DNA of 64,000 nucleotides from NCBI GenBank assembly GCA_947496555.1, contig CANMDH010000025.1:16459-80458 (forward strand), given 5' to 3'. The stretch's first letter is position 1, and each line of letters begins with the position of its first letter. Made by a program: the position numbers and the translations under genes. Positions 38,879 to 47,905 of this stretch are shown piece after piece. The notes beneath the pieces are model-generated. The model was not told where the DNA came from and made no database searches. It saw nothing but the letters and a program-made list of their open reading frames with translations. The DNA is from an uncultured Aquimarina sp. (GTDB lineage Bacteria; Bacteroidota; Bacteroidia; Flavobacteriales; Flavobacteriaceae).

Positions 38879-39718
38879 CTAAAAGTCTATGAGCAACGGG
38901 TTGGCTTGATTGTCATCGAGCATTAGTTTAGGTATTTCTACCATTGTTGCACTTGGAGCAACTGAAGCACCTGGCGCTTTTGCAGAACGAATATTATCCA
39001 ACCATTGACCTCGAGAAAATTTACCCGTTTCGGGATCAATATTAATTTCTACACAGGTAAATGCATACGTTAAAGGAGTTTCTCCTTTAAATTTCACTTC
39101 GTTTTCAGATACTTTTTCTACGGTAAGATTGGTATCTATATTAGCGAGGTATTCTTGTATAAGAGGGATGTTTATTTCAACACCGGTAGAATTATCTTTA
39201 TAGGTAGAAAGTGAAAAATCGGCGCTGGTAAGAACATCAGTAATCAAAGCCAGTTTAGTGTCCTTATTTTGCGTGATTTCCTCGATAAACATATTATCAG
39301 GATCGCCCTTAATGTCGTTTGAAACCAAAACATGCCCCAATTCTAAGGTGTCAATATATTTTCGTACCACATTTCCGAAGGAAAAGGACATTTTCTTTGA
39401 ACCTTTTATAGAAGCCCCAACCGCAGCGGGATCCAAACCAAAAGCTTTAATAAAATTACCAAGGATATCAAACCCAATTTTAAAATCGATTTTCTTTGTT
39501 TTTACATCTGAGACTTGTGAGACCGGAGCTGTCTTTATCTCAATGGTATGCTGAAATCCATCTTTTACCAAAAATTTGAACTCGCCTAAATACTTTGGTT
39601 TTCGATCCTTTACTTCGAGCATACACAAAGGCTGTATTCTTGCCTCGGGAACTTTTAAGGGATTAGCATCAAACAAATCCCGAATCTGATCTGTTATATT
39701 GTTCTTACAAATTCTCAT
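38879..39718 (-). CDS. Bacterial gasdermin candidate (bGSDM)
   Basis: A 279-residue protein. It begins MRICKNNITDQIRDLF, with a cysteine at position 4, the place where bacterial gasdermins are palmitoylated. The next stretch, ANPLKVPEARIQPLCMLEV, fits the start of bGSDM proteins, and LGEFKFL and the long beta/amphipathic body follow. Near the end comes KFSRGQWLDNIR (233-244) and then a 35-residue tail rich in Ala, Pro and Ser followed by hydrophobic residues (IPKLMLDDN), suited to a cleavable linker plus an autoinhibitory peptide. There is no signal peptide. In the known systems a neighbouring caspase-like protease removes the C-terminal peptide and the freed protein forms large membrane pores. 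Here it is flanked by two such proteases; its ATG overlaps the caspase stop codon (ATGA). Identification rests on pattern and context, not on an alignment. Confidence 0.75.
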   Translation of the reverse strand: MRICKNNITDQIRDLFDANPLKVPEARIQPLCMLEVKDRKPKYLGEFKFLVKDGFQHTIEIKTAPVSQVSDVKTKKIDFKIGFDILGNFIKAFGLDPAAVGASIKGSKKMSFSFGNVVRKYIDTLELGHVLVSNDIKGDPDNMFIEEITQNKDTKLALITDVLTSADFSLSTYKDNSTGVEINIPLIQEYLANIDTNLTVEKVSENEVKFKGETPLTYAFTCVEINIDPETGKFSRGQWLDNIRSAKAPGASVAPSATMVEIPKLMLDDNQANPLLIDF

Positions 39719-42606
39719 GATGTTATATATTCTAATTGGTTAATTGCTTCTAAAAATTTTTCTGCCACCTTGGCAAATCCTTCATCATTAGGATGAATTT
39801 CGTCATACCATTCATTTTGATTTACCAAAGTACGCATGTTTAAGTAGGTAGCATTATTATGTCTGCTCGCCACATTACTTAATAACTCATTAAATTGATC
39901 AATGAGATAGTTCATCACATTGGTTCTATCATCCAAGTTAGTAATTCCTTTTTGAATAAGATACTTATTTACCCATCCTTTTTTAATCGTCTTATTATTA
40001 TGATCTGCACGTACATAATCATAACCATGCACAAATACTTGTTCTACAAAATCGAACTCATGTATTCGGTTAAAAAAGTAGTTATATGTACCTTCTATAT
40101 CCTTAGTTTTTTGAGTATAGGTATCATTCAGATATCCCGCCGGTTTTAGTCCAGAAGGCATTCCTTCTTTAAGAATATTTACAATTTCGGGACCTATAAT
40201 ATCATTTCCCCCACCACTTATTAAAACATATTTTGGTCGTACTTTTTCTATTTCTTTAAGTAATTGGCCGCTCTTTCTATAATTCTGAATTTCATCTCCA
40301 GCAGCAGCCAAGCTACGTAGAGGGTATCTTTCCATAACGTAGTCCAAGGTGTCTTTCACCATAAAAGGAAATAGAAACCAGGAATCACCTTCTGCTACAA
40401 CGACCGGTAATTTTGGGAATAGCTTTTTTGATTTTTTAAACCTGCGATACCTGCGCTTGTCATCCAAGTGATTTCCCAACTTTATAGCCAAACCCATCAA
40501 ACCTTTACTGTTTATTTCAGGATCTCCCTGGACATTTGGTATATTGGCATTATAGGTTACTGAAAAGCCATTTCGTTCTGGTTTTGTATATAAACCATTA
40601 ATGAATGGAGCGACCACCTCGTTATCAGAATACCAATCCCAATTATTAATTATTTTTCTACTCATTATATTATAGCTAGGATTGATTAACCTGAGGGTAG
40701 TATTATAGACTCCCCATTTGGTTTCTTGCGGAAGAAAATCGGATATGGCTCCATGTCCCATCATGTTTCCAAAATGAGTAATGGGTGCCGATAAAGCAGC
40801 TTGCGCCATGTCTGGAATGGCTGAAGTGATATCTTCGGTATTGTTTACAATAAATTTGTAGTGCAGGAAATCATGTTTCCAATTATATATTTCTTTATAC
40901 GAATCTAGGGACCATCCAGCATAGGGAGCACTGGTGTGCTCATAAAACATAATAGACTCTCCTGGTTTTATATGCTTAGTTTTATGATCCAGTGGGTCTG
41001 TGATAATCGCCATATCAGAACTTAGTAGTAAAGCGGTTACATAAATTTCTTCATTGCATACGTTCGATACTTTGATCTGATATTGTTGAAAGTATTCGCC
41101 ATTTCGAGTGAATTTATTTTCGATAGGAGTAAGGTCTAGGTTTGAACTGGTAACATCTATCCATGGTTGATTTTCATCAATACGAATTTCTACTTTAATA
41201 GGTGTTTTGGTAAAACCTACCTCTGGGTTTTCAAGTGTATGATAGTGGTTCCATTTTACCAGAGATTTCAATTGATTCGAAAGTCTTTTTTCTAAATCAT
41301 TATCTGAAGTATCCAATAGATCCAACTGAACGGCCAAAGGTCTATGCACATCGTTAGGCAGGGTTATGTAGGCCGTTTGATTAAAAATGGATACGAAAAA
41401 AGTAGCTTCTTCGGCATTACAGAGGATCGTTCCAGGAATTTTATTGATAATAGTTTCTATCTGCTTTTCTGCTTGCTTATCCTTGTCCATATTACAAATA
41501 TGTATAGACAAAGGCTCATAAATAGTATTGGTTTGAACAATATAAGATTTGTTTGTGTCCAAATTTATTCCCATTTCTATGGGATCTTGTATAAGGGCAT
41601 CTTCCAGGTTTACCTGAGTTATATTGGTTGTTATCGTCTTATTTTGATCGATTTTGATCTCGATTTCTGCACCTTTCTTTATACCAAATAGCTTTCCTTT
41701 ATTATAATACCAACCATTTTTGTTGTTAAATAATATTTGCCCTTGATCGATTTGTGAGTTTTTCGGATTAAGATTAAGCCATGAACAGTAATGATCTATT
41801 GCTCCTTTACCCTGGATGCTTATGGTAGGGGTTTGTTTTTTATTGGTAATATCTTTCAGACTTATTTTGGCCCACTTCGTAATATCAAGATAGCTTATAT
41901 TGTTATTTTTTGCAGAAAGAAGCTGTAGCAAATACCTTGTAAAAACACCTCCTTTGGCATCTTCCCAGGAAGATTCTGAAGAAAGACAAGCAGAAATGTT
42001 TACTGAGTTTTTATAAGGAATTAGCGATGCAAGTTTCTTTGATTTTAAAGTTTCTTCACTGATTTCATTAGAAAATACGAAATCTTCATAGGGTCTCGAA
42101 TCAAAAATACTGCTCAACTTTCGTTGTCTGTCCTTCTGACCTGTTTTTGTAACAGACCTTACAATATCTCCCGAATGGCAGCAATCAAAAACTGTTACCA
42201 AATGGGGATTATTCTCAAATTTTGAAAATGCATAACGCAATTCCTTGTCTGCCAACAAAAAGGGTGTTTCTGCTCCTTCCTCTTCTTTATCATAGCACAC
42301 AAGACATTCAATAGTTCCCGAATGTGCATCACTAAATCTACCAGAAGAGTTTTCTAATGCGCCATGACCACTATAATATATAAATGCAACATCATCATCT
42401 TTTGCGGTTGTCAAAAAATCATCTATGGTATCGAGAATATTCGTTTTGGTTGCATCTTTATTAAGAAGTTTTTTAATTGTAATGTTTTGATACGAATCAT
42501 TTAAGGAGTATAGGTGAGTTTCAACCTTGTTTACATCATTTACACATTGTTGCAAAGGGGTTGATGCATATTCATCTATTCCAACAAGTAATGCATATAG
42601 GTTCAT
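39715..42606 (-). CDS. Caspase-like (C14) protease fused to SGNH/GDSL hydrolase
   Basis: A 963-residue protein from the ATG at 42606; the frame extends 14 residues upstream, but the C14 fold begins at MNLYALLVGIDEY and an AAAAGAG-type ribosome site precedes that ATG. Residues 1-270 are a metacaspase/caspase p20-like domain: FIYYSGHGA with catalytic His81 and VFDCCHSGD with catalytic Cys143 (Cys142 adjacent). A DUF4384-like beta domain lies at about 440-600. Residues 733-963 form an SGNH hydrolase: VAEGDSWF (Ser742), GGGND (Asn801) and DEIHPND (Asp935, His938) supply blocks I, III and V. It is the first gene of the four-gene operon. The protease should activate the coupled gasdermin; the role of the esterase domain is unknown. 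Confidence 0.88.
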   Translation of the reverse strand: MNLYALLVGIDEYASTPLQQCVNDVNKVETHLYSLNDSYQNITIKKLLNKDATKTNILDTIDDFLTTAKDDDVAFIYYSGHGALENSSGRFSDAHSGTIECLVCYDKEEEGAETPFLLADKELRYAFSKFENNPHLVTVFDCCHSGDIVRSVTKTGQKDRQRKLSSIFDSRPYEDFVFSNEISEETLKSKKLASLIPYKNSVNISACLSSESSWEDAKGGVFTRYLLQLLSAKNNNISYLDITKWAKISLKDITNKKQTPTISIQGKGAIDHYCSWLNLNPKNSQIDQGQILFNNKNGWYYNKGKLFGIKKGAEIEIKIDQNKTITTNITQVNLEDALIQDPIEMGINLDTNKSYIVQTNTIYEPLSIHICNMDKDKQAEKQIETIINKIPGTILCNAEEATFFVSIFNQTAYITLPNDVHRPLAVQLDLLDTSDNDLEKRLSNQLKSLVKWNHYHTLENPEVGFTKTPIKVEIRIDENQPWIDVTSSNLDLTPIENKFTRNGEYFQQYQIKVSNVCNEEIYVTALLLSSDMAIITDPLDHKTKHIKPGESIMFYEHTSAPYAGWSLDSYKEIYNWKHDFLHYKFIVNNTEDITSAIPDMAQAALSAPITHFGNMMGHGAISDFLPQETKWGVYNTTLRLINPSYNIMSRKIINNWDWYSDNEVVAPFINGLYTKPERNGFSVTYNANIPNVQGDPEINSKGLMGLAIKLGNHLDDKRRYRRFKKSKKLFPKLPVVVAEGDSWFLFPFMVKDTLDYVMERYPLRSLAAAGDEIQNYRKSGQLLKEIEKVRPKYVLISGGGNDIIGPEIVNILKEGMPSGLKPAGYLNDTYTQKTKDIEGTYNYFFNRIHEFDFVEQVFVHGYDYVRADHNNKTIKKGWVNKYLIQKGITNLDDRTNVMNYLIDQFNELLSNVASRHNNATYLNMRTLVNQNEWYDEIHPNDEGFAKVAEKFLEAINQLEYITS

Positions 42607-43058
42607 AATCGAATGCTCTTTTAAGTTTATAAGTAATAGACAATGCAATTAGTAAACCAATCAACTACGAATACGGCAAGTAAATAATATACTATAAATA
42701 AGAAAAGTCGGGGTTTCTAAATATAGCTTTTTATTGTTTTAAAATTAAGAAGTAATTCTTGTGATACCAAATATTTGATCTTTTTTAAAACGAGTATGAA
42801 GGTAATTATATTTATGCTATTCTTTAAATGAAATAACCCCTAAAACAAAAGGGTAAACACCCCTTTTTTATAATACCAGCTGATCATCTACAATGATAAA
42901 AGTAGAAACACAGAAATAAAAGTCGTCATTCTAAAAGTATGTTGTCGAATAATTTGTTCTTTTGTCGAAAAAATATGTACGTTTACCTAACTACTACATT
43001 AAAAAAGAAAGGTTTTTTTAGTACTTTTAGATAACCAAAAAATTTATAGAAATCTATT
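42607..43058. other. Divergent intergenic region with hairpin
   Basis: Holds the promoters of the minus-strand gasdermin operon and of the plus-strand M48 gene. AAAAGGG at 42847-42853 and CCCTTTT at 42861-42867, followed by TT, form a small terminator-like hairpin in the middle. No coding frame is seen. Confidence 0.45.
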
Positions 43059-43877
43059 ATGAAAATTAGAAAATATTTAGCCTGGTCTACCGCGATTTTA
43101 TTTATTTCATGTGCTACAAACCCATTTACAGGTAAACAAACACTGGCTTTGGTGCCTAATTCACAGATATTACCAATGGCATTTCAACAATACAACCAAT
43201 TTTTAGGAGAAAACAAGGTTGTAAAAGGCACTTCGGATGCCGAAATGATTACTAGAGTGGGGCAAAAAATTGCAAAAGCCTCAGAACGTTGGTTAAATGC
43301 CAATGGATATGCTGGATACCTTAAAGACTATAAATGGGAATATAACCTTGTAGATGATAAAACGGTTAATGCCTGGTGTATGCCTGGCGGAAAGATTGTA
43401 TTCTATACTGGGATTTTACCTATAGCAAAGGATGAAACAGGAATAGCAGCTATTATGGGCCATGAAGTAGCCCACGCATTGGCAAATCATGGTCAGCAAC
43501 GTATGAGTGCTGCACAAATACAACAGGTTGCTGGTGTGGCTACTGCAGCGGCTATTCAAAATAAAAGCCAAGAAACACAGCAAATTATAGGAACCGCTTT
43601 TGGTTTAGGGAGCCAGTTAGGTGTTATGTTACCGTTTAGCCGAAGCCATGAAACCGAAGCAGATCGTATTGGATTACAGCTTATGGCTATAGCGGGATAC
43701 AATCCCGACGAGGCTGCAAATTTGTGGAGACGCATGAAAGCAAACAGTGGCGGGCAAGCTCCTCCAGAGTTTATGAGCACACACCCGTCAAGTGATACAC
43801 GTATTGCTAATCTCACTGCTTGGGCTCCAGCAGCAAAAGCCGAAGCTAGAAAATTTGGGGTTACTTCCTTTAAATAA
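43059..43877 (+). CDS. M48 family metalloprotease lipoprotein (Oma1/LoiP-like)
   Basis: A 272-residue lipoprotein: short leader and LFISCATNPF, with Cys19 the lipidated residue. The zinc site is MGHEVAHALANHG (HExxH) with a downstream Glu in SHETEADRIGLQLMA, the standard M48 third ligand. The start NPFTGKQTLALVPNSQ is typical of the Oma1-like M48C subfamily, which degrades misfolded envelope proteins. It is periplasm-facing and attached to a membrane. Length is normal. Confidence 0.9.
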   Translation: MKIRKYLAWSTAILFISCATNPFTGKQTLALVPNSQILPMAFQQYNQFLGENKVVKGTSDAEMITRVGQKIAKASERWLNANGYAGYLKDYKWEYNLVDDKTVNAWCMPGGKIVFYTGILPIAKDETGIAAIMGHEVAHALANHGQQRMSAAQIQQVAGVATAAAIQNKSQETQQIIGTAFGLGSQLGVMLPFSRSHETEADRIGLQLMAIAGYNPDEAANLWRRMKANSGGQAPPEFMSTHPSSDTRIANLTAWAPAAKAEARKFGVTSFK

Positions 43878-43920
43878 TTGTAAAGTTTATTTTCATTAAA
43901 AAGATTATACCTATTTTAGA

Positions 43921-43952
43921 AGCTGTTCTGAAGCAATCAGAGCAGCTTTTTT
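43921..43952 (+). terminator. Rho-independent terminator after the M48 gene
   Basis: AGCTGTTCTGA at 43921-43931 pairs with TCAGAGCAGCT at 43937-43947 (one G-U pair), followed by a T run. It lies 44 bp after the M48 stop. Confidence 0.8.
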
Positions 43953-43964
43953 AATATCATTTAT

Positions 43965-45305
43965 ATGAGTAAAGTACTACCAAAAGGACATAAAAAATTA
44001 TTAAATGCCTGGGCATTTTATGATTGGGCCAATTCTGTTTATAATCTTACGATCTCTTCTGCGATTTTTCCCATTTTCTGGGGAGCAATAACTATCATAA
44101 AAGATGATGAGGGTAATATTGTAAATGATACCGTGCGATTTTTAGGGTATGATTTCAATAACGACTCTCTAATAAGTTATGTTACAGCATGCGCCTTTTT
44201 GGTTGTTTCATTTATTAGCCCATTACTTTCGGGTATTGCAGATTATGTAGGGAACAAGAAAAATTTCTTAAAGTTTTTCTGCTATCTCGGGGCACTTTCC
44301 TGTATTGGTCTATACTTTTTTGACGATAATTTACATGATGATATAGATTATTTATGGTTTGGGTTACTATGCTATTTTCTGGCACTTATTGGTTTTTGGG
44401 CTAGTTTGGTGTTTTATAATTCGTATTTACCAGATATTGCTTTCCCAGAACAACAGGATGCCATTAGTGCCAAAGGATATTCTTTAGGGTATATTGGCAG
44501 TGTACTTCTTTTGATTGTTAACCTGGTTATGATCTTGAAATACGAATGGTTTGGTTTTGAAAATGAAGGAATCCCTACAAGATTATCTTTTGCCATGGTG
44601 GGGGTCTGGTGGATAGTTTTTAGTCAATATACCTATTATTATTTACCAAAAGGAAATAAAAACAATACGCTTACCAGGGCAGTTGTATTTAATGGGTTCA
44701 AGGAGCTAAAATTGATTTGGAAAGCTCTTAAAGAAGATATAAGACTTCGTAGATATCTTAGTGCCTTTTTTGTGTACAGTATGGCAGTACAAACCATTAT
44801 GTTAATAGCTACTTATTTTGGAATTGAAGAATTAGATTGGGGCGAGCAAAACCCTACTACAGGATTAATTATAAGTATTTTACTTATTCAGCTTGTTGCT
44901 GTAGCTGGAGCTATGCTAACCTCCAGGGCATCATCAAAGTTTGGAAACATCCAAACATTGATTGTCATAAACTTTATCTGGATCGGAATATGTATTTATG
45001 CATTTACTATTACAACTCCATTTCAGTTTTATATAGCTGCAGCTATTGTAGGTTTGGTGATGGGAGGTATACAGGCATTATCAAGATCTACATACTCCAA
45101 ATTTTTACCAAAAGATGCTGTTGATACAGCTTCCTATTTTAGTTTTTATGACGTTTCAGAAAAAATAGGTATCGTGATTGGCATGTTTACTTATGGTATT
45201 GTAGCCCAGTTAACAGATAGTATTCGTAATTCAATCTTATTTTTTGTAATATTTTTTGCGGTAGGGCTCTTTCTTTTATTTAGAGTTCCCAAAACTAACG
45301 CTTAA
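43965..45305 (+). CDS. MFS transporter, UMF1 family
   Basis: A 446-residue membrane protein with about 12 helices. The start LLNAWAFYDWANSVYNLTIS carries the WAxYDWANS motif of the UMF1/Atg22-like family of the major facilitator superfamily. GGIQALSRSTYSKFLPKDA in the second half is the matching conserved loop. Substrate is unknown; the family is suggested to export small solutes. It has its own start 12 bp beyond the terminator above. Confidence 0.85.
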   Translation: MSKVLPKGHKKLLNAWAFYDWANSVYNLTISSAIFPIFWGAITIIKDDEGNIVNDTVRFLGYDFNNDSLISYVTACAFLVVSFISPLLSGIADYVGNKKNFLKFFCYLGALSCIGLYFFDDNLHDDIDYLWFGLLCYFLALIGFWASLVFYNSYLPDIAFPEQQDAISAKGYSLGYIGSVLLLIVNLVMILKYEWFGFENEGIPTRLSFAMVGVWWIVFSQYTYYYLPKGNKNNTLTRAVVFNGFKELKLIWKALKEDIRLRRYLSAFFVYSMAVQTIMLIATYFGIEELDWGEQNPTTGLIISILLIQLVAVAGAMLTSRASSKFGNIQTLIVINFIWIGICIYAFTITTPFQFYIAAAIVGLVMGGIQALSRSTYSKFLPKDAVDTASYFSFYDVSEKIGIVIGMFTYGIVAQLTDSIRNSILFFVIFFAVGLFLLFRVPKTNA

Positions 45306-45452
45306 TAAGACTTCCTAGTTTTTTGAATGATTATTAGATATTTATGCATTGGTAGTTATAACTTTAATCTACTTTTTCTGCACTTTATCTAGTTTTGATT
45401 ATTTAATATTTGCTGATCAAGAAATATCATTTTGAAATATAATAATATTGGA

Positions 45453-45464
45453 AACGTTATCGTT
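45453..45464. promoter_or_regulatory. Candidate operator AACGTTATCGTT
   Basis: AACG-TTAT-CGTT, 35 bp before the lipocalin-like lipoprotein gene and upstream of TACTTTTA, a possible -7 element. Same motif as at 24934 and 30665. Confidence 0.4.
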
Positions 45465-45498
45465 TATAGCTACTTTTATATAATAAAACCTAATAACA

Positions 45499-45981
45499 AT
45501 GAAAAAACTTATGTTAATGCTAGTAGTTGTGCTATTAGCTTCTTGCAGTACACCTCAAAAAACAGTAATAGCGGCCAAAAAAACTTTAAAAGGAGAGTGG
45601 TCTTTGGATAAAATATCATATGACAGAGATGGTATTTTTGATGTAAACTTATATAATGATGCATCTGCAGAATGTTTTACGGGTAGTGTTTGGAAATTTA
45701 TTCCGAATAATAACACAGGTAAGTATGAAGTGAATCAAAGTAGTTGTACTTCTACGGGAGCAAGAAATTTTAGATTTACGATTCCTAAGCCCGAATCTGA
45801 TGGAACGTATTATTTCTTATTTAAACCTATTAACGAAAAAAAGAAAAGTACTAATAACAATGCTGGCTACAGAATGGCGTTACAACATCTTGATGATGCT
45901 ACCATGACCTGGGCAATGACGGTAAGCTTAGAAGGGAAACCTTTTGTAATAACAATGAATTTTAATAGACTTCAACAATAA
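45499..45981 (+). CDS. Lipocalin-like lipoprotein
   Basis: A 160-residue lipoprotein: leader then LLASCSTPQ, with Cys16 lipidated. The mature domain starts LKGEWSLDKISYD, the typical first strand of the Bacteroidota lipocalin-like family, and continues with GSVWKFIPNN and a closing MTWAMTVSLEGKPFVITMNF. Two internal cysteines (CFTG and SSCTS) could form a disulfide. Ligand unknown. It is followed after 20 bp by an OmpA-family gene and is probably in one operon with it. Confidence 0.75.
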   Translation: MKKLMLMLVVVLLASCSTPQKTVIAAKKTLKGEWSLDKISYDRDGIFDVNLYNDASAECFTGSVWKFIPNNNTGKYEVNQSSCTSTGARNFRFTIPKPESDGTYYFLFKPINEKKKSTNNNAGYRMALQHLDDATMTWAMTVSLEGKPFVITMNFNRLQQ

Positions 45982-46001
45982 ATAACTCAAATCAATAAGC
46001 A

Positions 46002-46694
46002 ATGAAGAATAATCTAAAAAAAATAGGAATTGCGGTAATGGCAGTGGCCGTTTTGACCGGTTGCGATGCTGTGCAAAATGCTAACAAGACTCAAAAAGGA
46101 GCTGTAATTGGTACTGCTGCCGGAGCGGTAATTGGAGGAATTATCGGCAACAACGTAAAAAATAAAAATTCTGCTCTTGGTGCTGTAATTGGTGGAGTAG
46201 TAGGTGGAGTTGCCGGAGGTGTGATCGGTAAACAAATGGACAAACAAGCTCAAAAGATTGAGTCTGAAATACCAGGAGCTGAAGTTACAAGAGTAGGTGA
46301 GGGTATCGATGTTGTTTTTGATGAAAACAGTGGTGTTTATTTTGCAACTAATAAATCCAATATCAATGCAAAATCAAAAGCAAATCTTAATAAACTAGCT
46401 AATATTTTCAAAGAGTATCCTGATACCAATATTATTGTAGAAGGTCATACCGATAGTACAGGTGATGATACTTACAATATGACATTATCACAAAAAAGAG
46501 CCAATGCGGTAACTGAGTATTTGGTATCCCAGGGAATCAGTAAAAGTCGTCTTACTACGTATGCACATGGAGAAACCCTTCCAAAATATGATAATGGGAC
46601 TCCCGAAGGAAGAGCAAAAAACAGAAGAGTAGAGCTTGGTATCGTAGCAAACGAAAAAATGAAACAGGATGCTCAAAAGCAAGTAAAGCAATAA
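46002..46694 (+). CDS. OmpA family lipoprotein with glycine zipper
   Basis: A 230-residue outer-membrane lipoprotein: VLTGCDAVQ gives the lipidated Cys. Residues 33-80 are a glycine-zipper segment (GAVIGTAAGAVIGGIIGNN and GAVIGGVVGGVAGGVIGK). Residues about 105-220 form an OmpA C-terminal domain with IIVEGHTDSTGDDTYNMTLS, KRANAVTEYL and GRAKNRRVELGI, which binds peptidoglycan diaminopimelate. It resembles the YiaD-like family. Confidence 0.9.
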   Translation: MKNNLKKIGIAVMAVAVLTGCDAVQNANKTQKGAVIGTAAGAVIGGIIGNNVKNKNSALGAVIGGVVGGVAGGVIGKQMDKQAQKIESEIPGAEVTRVGEGIDVVFDENSGVYFATNKSNINAKSKANLNKLANIFKEYPDTNIIVEGHTDSTGDDTYNMTLSQKRANAVTEYLVSQGISKSRLTTYAHGETLPKYDNGTPEGRAKNRRVELGIVANEKMKQDAQKQVKQ

Positions 46695-46715
46695 TTTTTG
46701 TGTAATACAATATTA

Positions 46716-46746
46716 AAAATCCCGACTATTTTATCGGGATTTTTTT
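46716..46746 (+). terminator. Rho-independent terminator
   Basis: AAAATCCCGA at 46716-46725 and TCGGGATTTT at 46734-46743 form a 10-bp stem followed by TTT. It separates the OmpA-like gene from the polyketide cluster. Confidence 0.85.
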
Positions 46747-46774
46747 ATGCTCTAATTTTACGTATCTTCATATA

Positions 46775-47905
46775 ATGAATGTAAATTCACACATACTAAT
46801 CATTGGGGGCGGATTAGCAGGACTTACTTGTGCTATTCATTTAGCAAAGGAAAATATCCCGGTTACTCTTATCGAAAAAGATACCTATCCTAAACATAAA
46901 GTATGTGGTGAATATATCTCAAACGAAGTGCTTCCTTATTTTGATTTTTTAGACATTGATCTAGAAGTTTTACAACCAGTAAAGATTTCAGAATTTATGA
47001 TCAGTACCCAGAATGGAGATGTTATTCAAAGTACATTACCTCTGGGCGGGTTTGGGATCAGTAGATACACCTTAGACCATCATCTATGGAAAATAGCTAA
47101 GAAACTAAAAGTGGAATTAATTAACGATCACGTAATTGATATTCAGTTTAAAAACGATGAGTTTAGAGTACATACAATAGATAATACAACCTTTACCTCC
47201 AAATATGTAATCGGTGCCTTCGGAAAACGTTCTACGATCGATAAGGTGTTAAAACGAGGATTCAGTCTCAAAAAATCTCCCTGGCTCGCCGTAAAAGCAC
47301 ATTACCAAGCAGATTTAGATGAAAATAGCGTAGCGCTTCATAATTTCGAAGGTGGATATTGTGGTCTTTCCAAAGTCGAAAATGATAGTGTGAATGCCTG
47401 TTACCTTGTTTCTTATAATAGCTTCAAGAAGTATAAGGATATTGATGCTTTTCAGAAAGAAGTAATGCTTAAAAACAAACATTTACATTCCTTTTTTAGT
47501 GAAGCTACTCCATTATTTGATAAACCTATTACTATAAGCCAAGTAAATTTCGACAAAAAACAGCCGGTAGAGGATCATATTTTTATGTTGGGTGATGCTG
47601 CGGGTTTAATTCATCCATTATGCGGTAATGGGATGGCAATGGCCATAAAAAGTGCTCAAATTATAAGCGAATTGTTGAAAGAAGATTATGTTGAAACCGT
47701 CAAATTATCTAGAAAACAAATTGAAACGCTGTATACAAAACGATGGAAAGCTACTTTTTCAAGAAGGTTGTTTGTAGGTAGGTTGTTACAAAAGGTTTTA
47801 TTGAACAAAAATGCACAAAAGGTATCGTATCTTATTGCCAAGATGATACCGTCATTAGTGCCAAGAATTATTAAACAAACCCATGGACAACCTCAGGTAT
47901 GCTAG
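46775..47905 (+). CDS. FAD-dependent oxidoreductase of the type III PKS cluster
   Basis: A 376-residue flavoprotein monooxygenase/reductase of the geranylgeranyl-reductase-like group. It has the Rossmann motif IIGGGLAGLTCAIHLA, HKVCGEYIS following the FAD loop, and the second FAD motif FMLGDAAGLIHPLCGNGMAM. First gene of the cluster, overlapping the methyltransferase gene by seven bases. It probably hydroxylates or oxidises the polyketide product. Substrate unknown. Confidence 0.82.
   Translation: MNVNSHILIIGGGLAGLTCAIHLAKENIPVTLIEKDTYPKHKVCGEYISNEVLPYFDFLDIDLEVLQPVKISEFMISTQNGDVIQSTLPLGGFGISRYTLDHHLWKIAKKLKVELINDHVIDIQFKNDEFRVHTIDNTTFTSKYVIGAFGKRSTIDKVLKRGFSLKKSPWLAVKAHYQADLDENSVALHNFEGGYCGLSKVENDSVNACYLVSYNSFKKYKDIDAFQKEVMLKNKHLHSFFSEATPLFDKPITISQVNFDKKQPVEDHIFMLGDAAGLIHPLCGNGMAMAIKSAQIISELLKEDYVETVKLSRKQIETLYTKRWKATFSRRLFVGRLLQKVLLNKNAQKVSYLIAKMIPSLVPRIIKQTHGQPQVC

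Noticed and set aside
38879-39718. Type VI secretion or phage tail protein as an alternative for the gasdermin candidate
   Set aside because: No secretion or phage genes are nearby; the N-terminal Cys, length, tail and two caspase-fold neighbours fit gasdermin much better.
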